From positions 88,132 to 152,131 of the forward strand of contig JBFHGJ010000001.1 in the NCBI GenBank assembly GCA_041583135.1: DNA of 64,000 bases, read 5' to 3'. The notes under the pieces are model-generated. The model searched no databases, was not told the origin of the DNA, and was given only the letters and a program-made list of their open reading frames with translations. Shown here in pieces: positions 15,356 to 24,259 of this stretch; the first letter of the stretch is position 1; each line of letters starts with the position of its first letter. Source of the DNA: JABSOG01 sp041583135 (GTDB taxonomy: Bacteria > Pseudomonadota > Gammaproteobacteria > Enterobacterales > Alteromonadaceae). Made by a program: the position numbers and the translations under genes.

Positions 15356-17461
15356 GTGGACTTAAAAGCACTTTTTGGTTCTATAGATAGAGAAAAAATG
15401 CGGCATATCAAAGGTATAGGCACACCAATTATGGTGATGGCGACCTTGGGTATGGTGGTGTTACCGCTACCGGCATTTCTGCTGGACATTCTGTTTACTT
15501 TCAACATCGCGCTTGCGCTGATGGTGATGTTGGTGGTTATCTACACCATGAAACCGACCGAATTCGGTTCTTTTCCAACGGTGTTGCTGATAGCAACGGT
15601 GTTGCGTCTTGCGCTTAACGTCGCCAGTACCCGTGTTGTTTTACTTGAAGGCCACAATGGCCCGGAGGCCGCAGGTCAGGTTATCGCCGCGTTCGGTTCG
15701 GTGGTGATCGGCGGCAACTATGCCGTGGGTTTGGTGGTCTTTTTGATTTTGATCATCATCAACTTTGTGGTTATCACCAAAGGTGCCGGTAGGATATCTG
15801 AGGTATCGGCCCGCTTTACGCTCGATGCGATGCCCGGTAAGCAAATGGCCATCGATGCCGACCTCAACGCCGGTTTTATCACAGCCGATGAAGCCCGTAA
15901 ACGCCGTGAAGAGATCACCAATGAAGCGGATTTTTACGGTTCGATGGACGGTGCGTCAAAATTTGTGAAAGGTGATGCCATAGCCGGTATCGTTATCTTG
16001 GTGATCAACGTGGTCGGTGGGTTGTTTATCGGCATGATACAGCATGATTTGCTGTTTGCCGATGCGATGGAGATCTACACCTTGTTGACCATTGGTGATG
16101 GTTTGGTGGCGCAAATTCCATCGCTTTTGCTTTCAATCGGTACCGCGATTGTCGTAACCCGTCAAAATTCTGAACAGAACATGGGCGAGCAGATGACCGG
16201 TCAGTTGCGCAACAACCGTGCTCTGTATATTTCTGCCTTTATCCTAATGATCATGGGGATTATCCCCGGCATGCCACACCTTGCCTTTTTGGGGATGGCT
16301 GCGCTTATTTTTGCCGTTGCCTATTATCCTGAATCGAAATGGGCGAAAGCATCGCCGAAACAAGAGCTGGCACAACAAAGTGCCGCCCTTGAAACCGCCG
16401 ACTCTGCGCCAGTTGAACATAAAGAGATCAGCTGGGATGACGTGCAACATGTCGATGTTATCGGCCTTGAGGTCGGCTACCGCCTGATCCCCTTGGTGGA
16501 CAAGTCGCAAGGTGGCGAGCTGCTCAATCGCATCAAAGGGGTGCGTAAGAAATTGTCTCAAGAGCTTGGCTTCCTTATTCCGCCGGTACACATTCGCGAT
16601 AATCTCGACCTTGAGCCAAACACCTATCGTATTTCGCTAATGGGGGTTTCCAGCGGGGAGTCAGAATTACGTCACGATGCTGAGCTGGCGATTAACCCGG
16701 GTCAGGTATTTGGCAACATCGAAGGCATTGAAACCACCGATCCGGCCTTTGGCTTAGAGGCGGTGTGGATCAACGGCAATCAACGCGAGCACGCCCAGTC
16801 GCTTGGTTACACCGTGGTTGATGCTGCAACGGTTGTTGCGACCCACTTAAGCCAATTGCTGACCAATAATGCTGCCTTGCTGCTAGGTCATGAAGAAGTA
16901 CAGAACTTATTGGATATGTTGGAGAAAACCCATCCGAAACTGGTTGAAGGTCTGGTGCCGGATGTGATGCCGCTTACCTCAGTGGTCAAAGTGCTGCAAA
17001 ACTTGTTATCTGAAGGCGTGCCTATCCGCGATATGCGCACCATTATTCAGACCTTGGTTGAGTACGGTCCTAAGAGCCAAGACCCAGAAGTGTTAACGGC
17101 TGCGGTTAGGATTGCGCTACGCAGATTGATCATTCAAGACGTGGTTGGCAGCGCCGATGAGATCCCTGTCATAACATTGACGCCTGAGTTGGAACAGATG
17201 TTGCATCAGTCTATGCAAGTGTCCGGAAACCAAGGCGCAGGCATCGAGCCGGGACTAGCACAAAGGCTGCAACAGTCCCTTACTCAAGCCAGCAACGACC
17301 AAGAAATGCAGGGCGAACCTGCCATCTTGTTGACCTCCGGGATGCTAAGAAACGTACTATCGCGATTTGCACGCAACACCATAGCAGGATTGACGGTTGT
17401 GTCTTATCAGGAAATTCCAGATGAGAAGCAAATCAAAATAGTGAACTCTATCGGCCAATAA
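15356..17461 (+). CDS. flhA: Flagellar export gate protein FlhA
   Basis: FlhA is the nonameric export-gate protein that couples proton flow to export and docks substrates and chaperones. The 701-residue protein has about eight N-terminal membrane helices. Its conserved FHIPEP loop appears as 'AGRISEVSARFTLDAMPGKQ' followed by 'MAIDADLNAGFI'. A C-terminal cytoplasmic domain starts at about residue 340. The start is GTG with GAGGA 7 nt upstream. It has its own sigma-54 promoter, so it begins a separate transcription unit from flhB. Confidence 0.98.
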   Translation: MDLKALFGSIDREKMRHIKGIGTPIMVMATLGMVVLPLPAFLLDILFTFNIALALMVMLVVIYTMKPTEFGSFPTVLLIATVLRLALNVASTRVVLLEGHNGPEAAGQVIAAFGSVVIGGNYAVGLVVFLILIIINFVVITKGAGRISEVSARFTLDAMPGKQMAIDADLNAGFITADEARKRREEITNEADFYGSMDGASKFVKGDAIAGIVILVINVVGGLFIGMIQHDLLFADAMEIYTLLTIGDGLVAQIPSLLLSIGTAIVVTRQNSEQNMGEQMTGQLRNNRALYISAFILMIMGIIPGMPHLAFLGMAALIFAVAYYPESKWAKASPKQELAQQSAALETADSAPVEHKEISWDDVQHVDVIGLEVGYRLIPLVDKSQGGELLNRIKGVRKKLSQELGFLIPPVHIRDNLDLEPNTYRISLMGVSSGESELRHDAELAINPGQVFGNIEGIETTDPAFGLEAVWINGNQREHAQSLGYTVVDAATVVATHLSQLLTNNAALLLGHEEVQNLLDMLEKTHPKLVEGLVPDVMPLTSVVKVLQNLLSEGVPIRDMRTIIQTLVEYGPKSQDPEVLTAAVRIALRRLIIQDVVGSADEIPVITLTPELEQMLHQSMQVSGNQGAGIEPGLAQRLQQSLTQASNDQEMQGEPAILLTSGMLRNVLSRFARNTIAGLTVVSYQEIPDEKQIKIVNSIGQ

Positions 17462-17509
17462 CAATGAATTGCGGGCATCAGCCCTTAGCAAGCATGAAGG
17501 AGCAACCAG

Positions 17510-18976
17510 ATGAAGATTAAACGCTTTTTCGCCAAAGACATGAGAAGTGCATTAAAAGAAGTAAAAGAGACTTTGGGTTCAGATGCGGTGATCATGTCCA
17601 AAAAGAAACTTGCCGACGGCATCGAGTTGGTGGCGGCGATTGATGAGGCCGATTTGGCCAACAAAAAGCCAGCCGAGCCTGAGCCGTCGATTCGAATTCC
17701 TGCTGGCCGTATTCATCGTAAAGCGCCTGCTTCAAGTGAGCGTCCAAGTCGTCCACAGATGACCGAACCTTTTGCAGCGGCAGCGGCGCGAGTACAAACT
17801 CCGCCCTCAAGCCGTGGCCAAGCCGCTTATGACGATTTCAATACAGAACGTGAACAGGCACCGGCCGATAGCCTCGAAGCGTTACTTAAGCGTCAACGTC
17901 AACAAGCACCGGCGCAAGCGCAACCGCAAGCGCGCAGCCAAAGCTTAAATCCTGCCTTTGCCGAGTCACAAGCGCCTGAGCCTGCGCAGATGTCTCGCAG
18001 TGCCCGTGAACCGGCGCAAATGACCGATATGGTTGGTTATAAAGAACAAATGCAGTTGATGCAAAACGAAATGGCTGCCATTCGCAAAATTCTGTCTCAT
18101 CAGGTATCTGGGCTGATGTGGCAAGAGATGGAGCGTCGTGAGCCGACCCGTGCCTATCTAATCAAGCAATTGCAAAAACTGGGGTTGACCGAACAGGTGG
18201 CTGATCAATTGGCGTGTTTTATTCCTGACGGTTTGCAAGAGTTTGAGGCATGGGACACCGTACTTGAAATGTTGCAAGGGCAAATCAATACCACCAACAA
18301 CGAAATTTTGACACGTGGTGGCGTTTTTTCAATGATTGGCCCAACAGGCGTCGGTAAAACCACCACTGTCGCTAAATTGGCAGCGCGTTTCGCGCAAAAG
18401 CACGGTGCCGATCAGGTGGGGCTTATTACCACCGATACTTTCCGAATTGGTGCCCATGAGCAGCTTTCGACCTTTGGTAAAATCATCGGTTGTCCTGTAA
18501 AAGTTGCCAGAAATGCGGAAGAATTAGCCAATGTCTTATATCAAATGAGAAACAGAAAATTGATTTTAATCGACACTGCCGGAATGAGTCAGCGTGACAT
18601 AAGGCTTTGCGAGCAATTGACGACATTAATGAAAAATTCCCGTGTCAAAATAAAGAGTTATTTGGTATTGTCTGCTACAGTTCAATATAATGTATTGCAA
18701 GAGACGGTCAGCCATTTTAAACGTATCCCTCTGGCAGGTTGCATTTTCACCAAAATCGACGAATGTTTGAGCTTGGGTGAAATCATCTCCATTGCGATCC
18801 AAAATGGTTTACCGATAGGGTATATCACTAATGGGCAGCGTGTGCCCGAGGATATTGCCGTCGCCGACGGGGTAAAATTGATTGAACAGGCACAACAGAT
18901 GCTTGAACAATCCGCCGAAGACGATTATCAATGGCAGCCTCAACAACACGATCACGCGGTAGGAATGTATGATTGA
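17510..18976 (+). CDS. flhF: Polar flagellum placement GTPase FlhF
   Basis: FlhF is an SRP-type GTPase that marks the cell pole and starts flagellum assembly there. The 488-residue protein has the FlhF N-terminal domain ('MKIKRFFAKDMRSALKEV'), a long Pro/Gln/Ala-rich linker (about residues 60-170), then the N and G domains. The P-loop GPTGVGKTTT lies near residue 277, followed by 'TTDTFRIGAHEQL' and the 'DTAGMSQRD' motif. It overlaps flhG by 8 nt, fitting direct regulation of FlhF by FlhG. Confidence 0.98.
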   Translation: MKIKRFFAKDMRSALKEVKETLGSDAVIMSKKKLADGIELVAAIDEADLANKKPAEPEPSIRIPAGRIHRKAPASSERPSRPQMTEPFAAAAARVQTPPSSRGQAAYDDFNTEREQAPADSLEALLKRQRQQAPAQAQPQARSQSLNPAFAESQAPEPAQMSRSAREPAQMTDMVGYKEQMQLMQNEMAAIRKILSHQVSGLMWQEMERREPTRAYLIKQLQKLGLTEQVADQLACFIPDGLQEFEAWDTVLEMLQGQINTTNNEILTRGGVFSMIGPTGVGKTTTVAKLAARFAQKHGADQVGLITTDTFRIGAHEQLSTFGKIIGCPVKVARNAEELANVLYQMRNRKLILIDTAGMSQRDIRLCEQLTTLMKNSRVKIKSYLVLSATVQYNVLQETVSHFKRIPLAGCIFTKIDECLSLGEIISIAIQNGLPIGYITNGQRVPEDIAVADGVKLIEQAQQMLEQSAEDDYQWQPQQHDHAVGMYD

Positions 18977-19841
18977 CAGCCCTGTACTTGATCAAGCAAG
19001 TGGCCTGAGAAGAATGAAGCAGAACAAATCGATTAAAGTTATCGCCGTTACCGGAGGCAAAGGAGGAGTCGGTAAAACCAACGTATCATTGAATATGGCC
19101 ATTTCCTTAGGTCAACAGGGAAAAAAAGTGCTGGTATTAGATGCCGATTTGGGTTTGGCCAATTGTGACGTCATGCTCGGTCTTCGCGTTGAACGCAACC
19201 TTTCTCATGTCTTATCCGGTGAGTGTGAACTCGATGATATTCTTGTCACCGGTCCTGCCGGGATCAAAATTGTTCCTGCCACCTCCGGCACTCAATCGAT
19301 GGTTGATTTAAGCCCCGCCGAACATGCCGGACTTATCCGTGCGTTTAGTGAACTCCATGAAGATTATGATGTGCTTATCGTCGATACCGCTGCCGGTATT
19401 TCCGATATGGTGTTGAGCTTTTCACGAGCCGCGCAAGATGTCTTGGTGGTGGTCTGTGATGAACCGACATCCATTACCGATGCCTATGCCATCATTAAGC
19501 TGTTAAGCCGTGAATATCACGTATACAAATTCAAAGTTGCCGCCAACATGGTGCGCAGTTTAAAAGAAGGTCATGACTTGTTCGCCAAGTTGACCAAGGT
19601 CACCGACCGTTTCTTAGATGTGGCGCTGGAACTGTGTGCCATTATTCCTTTTGATGAAAATATTCGTAAGTCTGTCAGACGACAAAAGGCCATTGTTGAG
19701 GCTTTTCCCAAGTCTCCGGCAGCAATCGCCTACAGAACGTTGGCCGCTAGGGCGGCCAAATGGCCGGTGCCGACGCAAGGTGCTGGCGATTTGAAATTTT
19801 TTGTGGAAAAACTGCTAAGCAAAAAAACCGCACAGCAGTGA
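18969..19841 (+). CDS. flhG: Flagellar number regulator FlhG (FleN/MinD-like ATPase)
   Basis: FlhG is a MinD/ParA-family ATPase that limits polar flagellum number and stimulates FlhF GTP hydrolysis. The 290-residue protein keeps the N-terminal activator motif DQAxxLR at residues 8-14 (DQASGLR), the deviant Walker A GGKGGVGKTNVS, 'LDADLGLANCDVMLGL' and 'IVDTAAGISDMV'. The start codon lies within the end of flhF. It is distinct from the second ParA-like ATPase at 25520, which lacks the DQAxxLR helix. Confidence 0.98.
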   Translation: MIDSPVLDQASGLRRMKQNKSIKVIAVTGGKGGVGKTNVSLNMAISLGQQGKKVLVLDADLGLANCDVMLGLRVERNLSHVLSGECELDDILVTGPAGIKIVPATSGTQSMVDLSPAEHAGLIRAFSELHEDYDVLIVDTAAGISDMVLSFSRAAQDVLVVVCDEPTSITDAYAIIKLLSREYHVYKFKVAANMVRSLKEGHDLFAKLTKVTDRFLDVALELCAIIPFDENIRKSVRRQKAIVEAFPKSPAAIAYRTLAARAAKWPVPTQGAGDLKFFVEKLLSKKTAQQ

Positions 19842-19963
19842 CCTTTGCCTGCGTTTTTGGCATGCATTGGGATGTGTTTTTATGAAAAATCTTAAATCAC
19901 GTCTTTTTCCCAGCAAAAAACTAGGTATGATGATAAAACTGGTGTTAAAACAAGAGTATTGAT

Positions 19964-20686
19964 GTGGCTAAAGTTGCAGGTTACGGCAAAACGATTGATC
20001 AAACCCAAGCATTGGTAGAGCGACATGCGCCACTGGTAAAACGTATTGCTCTGCACCTGATGGCGAGGTTGCCAGCGTCGGTGCAGCTCGATGACCTGAT
20101 CCAGTCCGGCATGATTGGCCTTATTGAAGCGGGTAAGAAGTTTGAGCATGGCAAAGGTGCCAGCTTTGAGACCTATGCGGGGATCCGAATCCGTGGTGCC
20201 ATGCTCGATGAGATCCGTCGTGGCGATTGGACTCCGCGTTCGGTACATCGTAATGCCCGCTTGGTGGCCAACACCATCGCCGAGCTTGAAGCCGAGTTGG
20301 GTCGTGATGTAAAAGACACAGAAGTTGCTGAAAAACTTGATATTAGTTTGGATGAATACCATCATATGGTTAATGAGGTCAGCAGCGGCAAGATCATCGG
20401 CATTGAAGATTTAGGGGTAACACAGGATGTGATAGTCGCAGATGGTACCGACACCACCGAAAATCAGCCCTTTGAAGGAATGGCATCAGCAGCATTCCAA
20501 CAAGCCTTGGCGCAAACCATCGCGTCGCTGCCCGAAAGAGAAGCTTTAGTGCTTTCTTTGTATTATGATGATGAGTTAAACTTACGCGAAATTGGTGAAG
20601 TGCTGAGCGTTAGTGAGTCTCGCGTCAGTCAAATCCATTCGCAGGCAATGGTGCGGGTCAAATCCCGTATGCAGGCTTGGTTGTAA
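19964..20686 (+). CDS. fliA: Flagellar sigma factor FliA (sigma-28)
   Basis: FliA directs RNA polymerase to late flagellar and chemotaxis promoters and is held by FlgM until the hook is complete. The 240-residue protein shows region 2 ('LVERHAPLVKRIALHLMARL', 'LDDLIQSGMIGLIEA'), region 3 ('GAMLDEIRRGDW') and region 4 ('LSLYYDDELNLREIGEVL', 'SESRVSQIHSQAM'). The start is GTG 19964. A 122-nt gap with no confident promoter separates it from flhG, so it may be cotranscribed from the flhA promoter. Confidence 0.98.
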   Translation: MAKVAGYGKTIDQTQALVERHAPLVKRIALHLMARLPASVQLDDLIQSGMIGLIEAGKKFEHGKGASFETYAGIRIRGAMLDEIRRGDWTPRSVHRNARLVANTIAELEAELGRDVKDTEVAEKLDISLDEYHHMVNEVSSGKIIGIEDLGVTQDVIVADGTDTTENQPFEGMASAAFQQALAQTIASLPEREALVLSLYYDDELNLREIGEVLSVSESRVSQIHSQAMVRVKSRMQAWL

Positions 20687-20724
20687 CAGTTGTGAAATAG
20701 AAATCAACCTCGTTGGAGGATACT

Positions 20725-21108
20725 TTGGACAAAAATATGAAGGTGCTTGTGGTAGACGATTTCTCTACCATGAGACGTATAATCAAAAACTTGCTCAGGG
20801 AATTGGGTTTTACCAATATTTCCGAGGCCGATGACGGTTCTACGGCATTGCCGATGTTGCAAAGTGGCGACTTCGACTTTGTGGTGACCGATTGGAATAT
20901 GCCGGGAATGCAAGGGATTGATTTGCTGCGTGCGATTCGAGCCGATGATAATTTGAAACATATCCCGGTTTTGATGGTTACCGCAGAAGCAAAAAAAGAG
21001 CAGATCATTGCAGCAGCGCAGGCCGGTGTAAATGGTTACATCGTCAAACCCTTTACCGCCGGTACATTGAAAACCAAATTAGACAAAGTATTCGAGCGCT
21101 TGGGTTAA
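20725..21108 (+). CDS. cheY: Chemotaxis response regulator CheY
   Basis: CheY is the single-domain response regulator that, when phosphorylated by CheA, binds FliM and changes motor rotation. TTG 20725 gives 'MDKNMKVLVVDDFSTMRR' and has GGAGGA at 20715-20720. The in-frame TTG at 20713 would overlap that site. The product has 127 residues. It has the acidic pocket Asp11/Asp12, phosphorylated Asp56, Thr86, the switch Tyr105 and Lys108, as in motile-type CheY. cheZ starts 13 nt after the stop. Confidence 0.97.
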   Translation: MDKNMKVLVVDDFSTMRRIIKNLLRELGFTNISEADDGSTALPMLQSGDFDFVVTDWNMPGMQGIDLLRAIRADDNLKHIPVLMVTAEAKKEQIIAAAQAGVNGYIVKPFTAGTLKTKLDKVFERLG

Positions 21109-21121
21109 AGTTCAGGATTTT

Positions 21122-21856
21122 ATGTCGATGAACGAAGCCCCGTTGATTAGCCTTGAACAGGCCAAGGTACTGGTGGAGCACCTCGAAAACGGTGATGCTA
21201 AAGCTGCCAATAAGATAATTGCCGTAGCTCAGAGCAAGGAAACGGAAAACATGTTTGCCGAAATCGGCAAGATGACCCGTCAATTGCATGATTCCTTAAC
21301 CAATTTTCAGCTGGATGCTCGTATTGCCAATATGGCGACCGAGGATATCCCTGATGCGAAGGAACGTTTGAACTACGTCATAAGCATGACAGAGCAGGCC
21401 GCCAATACCACCATGGATGCGATTGAAAGCGGGATGCCTATCGCCGATAAAGTCTGTCAGGACTTGACCACCATTAGACCGGTGTGGGATAGACTGATGA
21501 ATCGCGACTTGAAACTGGGCGATTTCAAAACACTTTGTCACAACGTCAATGATTTTATCGTCACTGCCGAGCAAGACATGGCACAACTGCATATTTTGCT
21601 CAATGAAGTGCTGATGGCTCAAGGGTTCCAGGATTTGACCGGTCAGGTCATCCGCCGGGTCATCGAATTGGTTAGGGAAGTGGAAGACAGCCTAATTCAT
21701 CTGCTCACTGTTTTTGGAGCAGCAGAGCCCGAGAGTGCTGCGCGGGAACAACAACAACACGAAGCCGAAGGTCCTATCATCAACCCCGAAGCGCGCGAAG
21801 ATGTCGTCGCAGGTCAAGATGATGTTGACGACCTATTGTCTAGCTTAGGATTTTAG
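21122..21856 (+). CDS. cheZ: CheY-P phosphatase CheZ
   Basis: CheZ removes the phosphate from CheY-P. The 244-residue protein is mostly long helices. The catalytic helix-turn region appears as 'LMAQGFQDLTGQVIRRVI', containing the Gln of the QDLTGQ motif. A variable acidic linker follows. The C-terminal CheY-binding peptide is 'QDDVDDLLSSLGF', almost as in E. coli. It lies between cheY and cheA, with a 15-nt gap to cheA. Confidence 0.97.
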   Translation: MSMNEAPLISLEQAKVLVEHLENGDAKAANKIIAVAQSKETENMFAEIGKMTRQLHDSLTNFQLDARIANMATEDIPDAKERLNYVISMTEQAANTTMDAIESGMPIADKVCQDLTTIRPVWDRLMNRDLKLGDFKTLCHNVNDFIVTAEQDMAQLHILLNEVLMAQGFQDLTGQVIRRVIELVREVEDSLIHLLTVFGAAEPESAAREQQQHEAEGPIINPEAREDVVAGQDDVDDLLSSLGF

Positions 21857-21871
21857 AAGGGGTATCATTGC

Positions 21872-24196
21872 ATGGGCTTTGATATGGATGAAGATATTTT
21901 GCAAGACTTTCTGGTTGAAGCCGGAGAGATCTTGGAATTGTTATCCGAACAGTTGGTTGAGCTTGAAAATAATCCTGATGACTCGGACCTGCTAAATGCT
22001 ATCTTTCGCGGATTCCATACAGTAAAAGGCGGCGCTGGTTTTCTGTCCCTTGAAGAACTGGTCGATGTCTGCCATCAGGCAGAAAATCTGTTCGACCTGT
22101 TACGTAACGGCCAGCGTAAAGTGACGCCGGTATTGATGGATACCATCTTACAGGCACTTGATGCGATCAACGAAATGTTTGTTCAAGTGCAAAACCGTGA
22201 ACCCCTCACTCCAGCCGATGCCAGCCTAATTGATACCCTGCGAAAATTCTGCGCCAGCGATTATGTTGAAGGCGAAGTGACTGCCCCGGTTACCGCAGAG
22301 CCTGTCGTGGCGCAGCCAGAACCAGAACCTTTTGAATCTGCACCAGATGATGATGCTGAGTTGTTTATTGAAATTGACTCACCATCGACCGCAGCGCCTG
22401 CGGCAACCGCCAGCAGCAATGGCGGCAGCATTGATGAAATCACAGAAGACGAATTTGAAGCCTTGCTTGATGAGTTACACGGCAATGGCAATGGACCGAC
22501 GCAAAATGGTGGCGCCTCAGCCGCTGCGCCAGCGGCGACATCCGCTGCCAGCCCTGCCGCCAGCGAAGATAGCGACGATATTACCGACGAAGATTTTGAA
22601 GCGTTACTCGATGAACTTCATGGCAAAGGCGCTTTTGGCGAAGCGCCGGAACGCGGCCCTGACAGTGCCGAAGCGCCAGCTCAGCCGAGTACGCCGGCGG
22701 CATCAAGTGCGGCCTCTGACAACGATGAAGATATCACTGAAGATGAATTTGAAGCGCTGTTAGACGAGCTTCATGGCCATGGTCAAGGCCCCGGCGCTGC
22801 GAACGGCGGTACTCCGCCAGCTGCTGCGCCTAAGCCACCAGCGCCTGCACCTGCGGCCAAAGCCGAGCCGCCTAAAGCACAACCTGCGCCGACACCGGCC
22901 CCAGCGCCTAAACCTGCGTCAGCTCCGGCTCCCACGCCAGCGCCTGCTGCTCAGCCAGACAATCATCCGGCTGCCGATAAAGCACCGGCAAAAGGCGGCT
23001 CGCAAGCCGTGCAAACTGAAACAACCGTTAGGGTCGATACCAAGCGCCTTGATCAGATCATGAATATGGTCGGTGAGTTGGTTTTGGTGCGTAATCGTCT
23101 GGTCAGCCTTGGTATTAATATCGAAAGCGAGGAAATGACCAAAGCCATTTCCAACTTGGATGTGGTGACCGCAGATCTGCAAGGCGCGGTGATGAAAACC
23201 CGAATGCAGCCGATCAAAAAAGTCTTTGGCCGCTTCCCACGGGTTGTCCGCGACTTAGCCAGAAGCTTGAAAAAAGAGATCACCTTAGAGCTGTTTGGTG
23301 AAGAAACCGATTTGGATAAGAATCTGGTTGAAGCCTTAGCCGACCCATTGGTGCATTTGGTGCGTAACTCCGTTGATCACGGAATTGAAATGCCTGATGA
23401 ACGTGAGCGTATCGGCAAGCCGAGAGTCGGTAGTGTGAAGCTTTCTGCTTCGCAAGAAGGGGATCATATTCTATTAACCATCGAAGACGATGGTGCCGGT
23501 ATGGACCCTGAGAAACTTAAAAGCATTGCCATCAATCGTGGCATTTTAGACGCCGATGCAGCCTCTAGAATGTCTGACAACGATGCCTATAACTTGATTT
23601 TTGCACCGGGCTTTTCGACTAAGGTTGAGATTTCCGACATTTCCGGCCGTGGTGTCGGGATGGATGTGGTAAAAACGAAGATAACTCAGCTCAACGGTAC
23701 AGTATTTATTGACTCTCACATGGGTAAAGGCACCATCTTAGAGATCAAAGTACCATTGACTTTGGCCATCCTACCGACCTTGATGGTAATGGTCGGCAAG
23801 CAAACCTTTGCTTTACCGTTGGCAGCTGTCAGCGAGATATTCCATCTCGACTTGACCAAAACCAATATCGTTGATGGCCAGTTGACCATTATCGTACGTG
23901 AAAAGGCCATCCCGCTGTTTTATCTACAGCATTGGCTGGTCAAAGGCGGTGGTGGCCAGATGCAGGGCGAAGGGCATATCGTTATTGTACAGATAGGCAA
24001 TCAGCAAGTTGGCTTCGTGGTCGATTCTCTGATTGGTCAAGAAGAGGTGGTGATCAAGCCTCTGGATGCATTATTACAAGGGACACCGGGAATGGCCGGT
24101 GCAACCATAACATCTGACGGCGGTATTGCATTGATCCTTGATGTGCCAAATCTACTCAAGCATTATGCTCATACCTCAAAAAATCATTTTAGATAA
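21872..24196 (+). CDS. cheA: Chemotaxis histidine kinase CheA
   Basis: CheA is the receptor-coupled kinase that phosphorylates CheY and CheB. The 774-residue protein has an N-terminal Hpt domain with His49 in 'GFHTVKGGAGFL'. A long linker (about 130-380) and a dimerisation domain from about residue 385 follow. The ATPase domain carries 'LVHLVRNSVDHGIE' and 'DDGAGMD', and a CheW-like domain ends the protein. The linker has no obvious folded P2 domain. It carries three near-identical peptides, I-T-[ED]-[ED]-[DE]-FEALLDELHG, at residues 190-204, 237-251 and 288-302, separated by Ala/Pro/Gly-rich spacers. These resemble the CheY-binding N-terminus of FliM. Confidence 0.98.
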   Translation: MGFDMDEDILQDFLVEAGEILELLSEQLVELENNPDDSDLLNAIFRGFHTVKGGAGFLSLEELVDVCHQAENLFDLLRNGQRKVTPVLMDTILQALDAINEMFVQVQNREPLTPADASLIDTLRKFCASDYVEGEVTAPVTAEPVVAQPEPEPFESAPDDDAELFIEIDSPSTAAPAATASSNGGSIDEITEDEFEALLDELHGNGNGPTQNGGASAAAPAATSAASPAASEDSDDITDEDFEALLDELHGKGAFGEAPERGPDSAEAPAQPSTPAASSAASDNDEDITEDEFEALLDELHGHGQGPGAANGGTPPAAAPKPPAPAPAAKAEPPKAQPAPTPAPAPKPASAPAPTPAPAAQPDNHPAADKAPAKGGSQAVQTETTVRVDTKRLDQIMNMVGELVLVRNRLVSLGINIESEEMTKAISNLDVVTADLQGAVMKTRMQPIKKVFGRFPRVVRDLARSLKKEITLELFGEETDLDKNLVEALADPLVHLVRNSVDHGIEMPDERERIGKPRVGSVKLSASQEGDHILLTIEDDGAGMDPEKLKSIAINRGILDADAASRMSDNDAYNLIFAPGFSTKVEISDISGRGVGMDVVKTKITQLNGTVFIDSHMGKGTILEIKVPLTLAILPTLMVMVGKQTFALPLAAVSEIFHLDLTKTNIVDGQLTIIVREKAIPLFYLQHWLVKGGGGQMQGEGHIVIVQIGNQQVGFVVDSLIGQEEVVIKPLDALLQGTPGMAGATITSDGGIALILDVPNLLKHYAHTSKNHFR

Positions 24197-24204
24197 AGAA
24201 AGAT

Positions 24205-24228
24205 AAAAAAGCCCGCAAGGGCTTTTTT
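24205..24228 (+). terminator. Intrinsic terminator between cheA and cheB
   Basis: AAAAAAGCCC (24205-24214), loop GCAA, then GGGCTTTTTT (24219-24228) form a perfect 10-bp stem whose right arm ends in six T. It starts 8 nt after the cheA stop and ends 31 nt before the cheB start. It should end or reduce transcription inside the chemotaxis gene run. Confidence 0.85.
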
Positions 24229-24259
24229 GCCTTCTTATAAGTTTAGAGAAAGACAGTCC

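Noticed and set aside
19860..19880. Sigma-54 promoter before fliA (TGGCATGCATTGGG)
   Set aside because: The TTG lies 2 bp too close to the TGG and the -12 C is missing. The correct -24/-12 spacing is not met.
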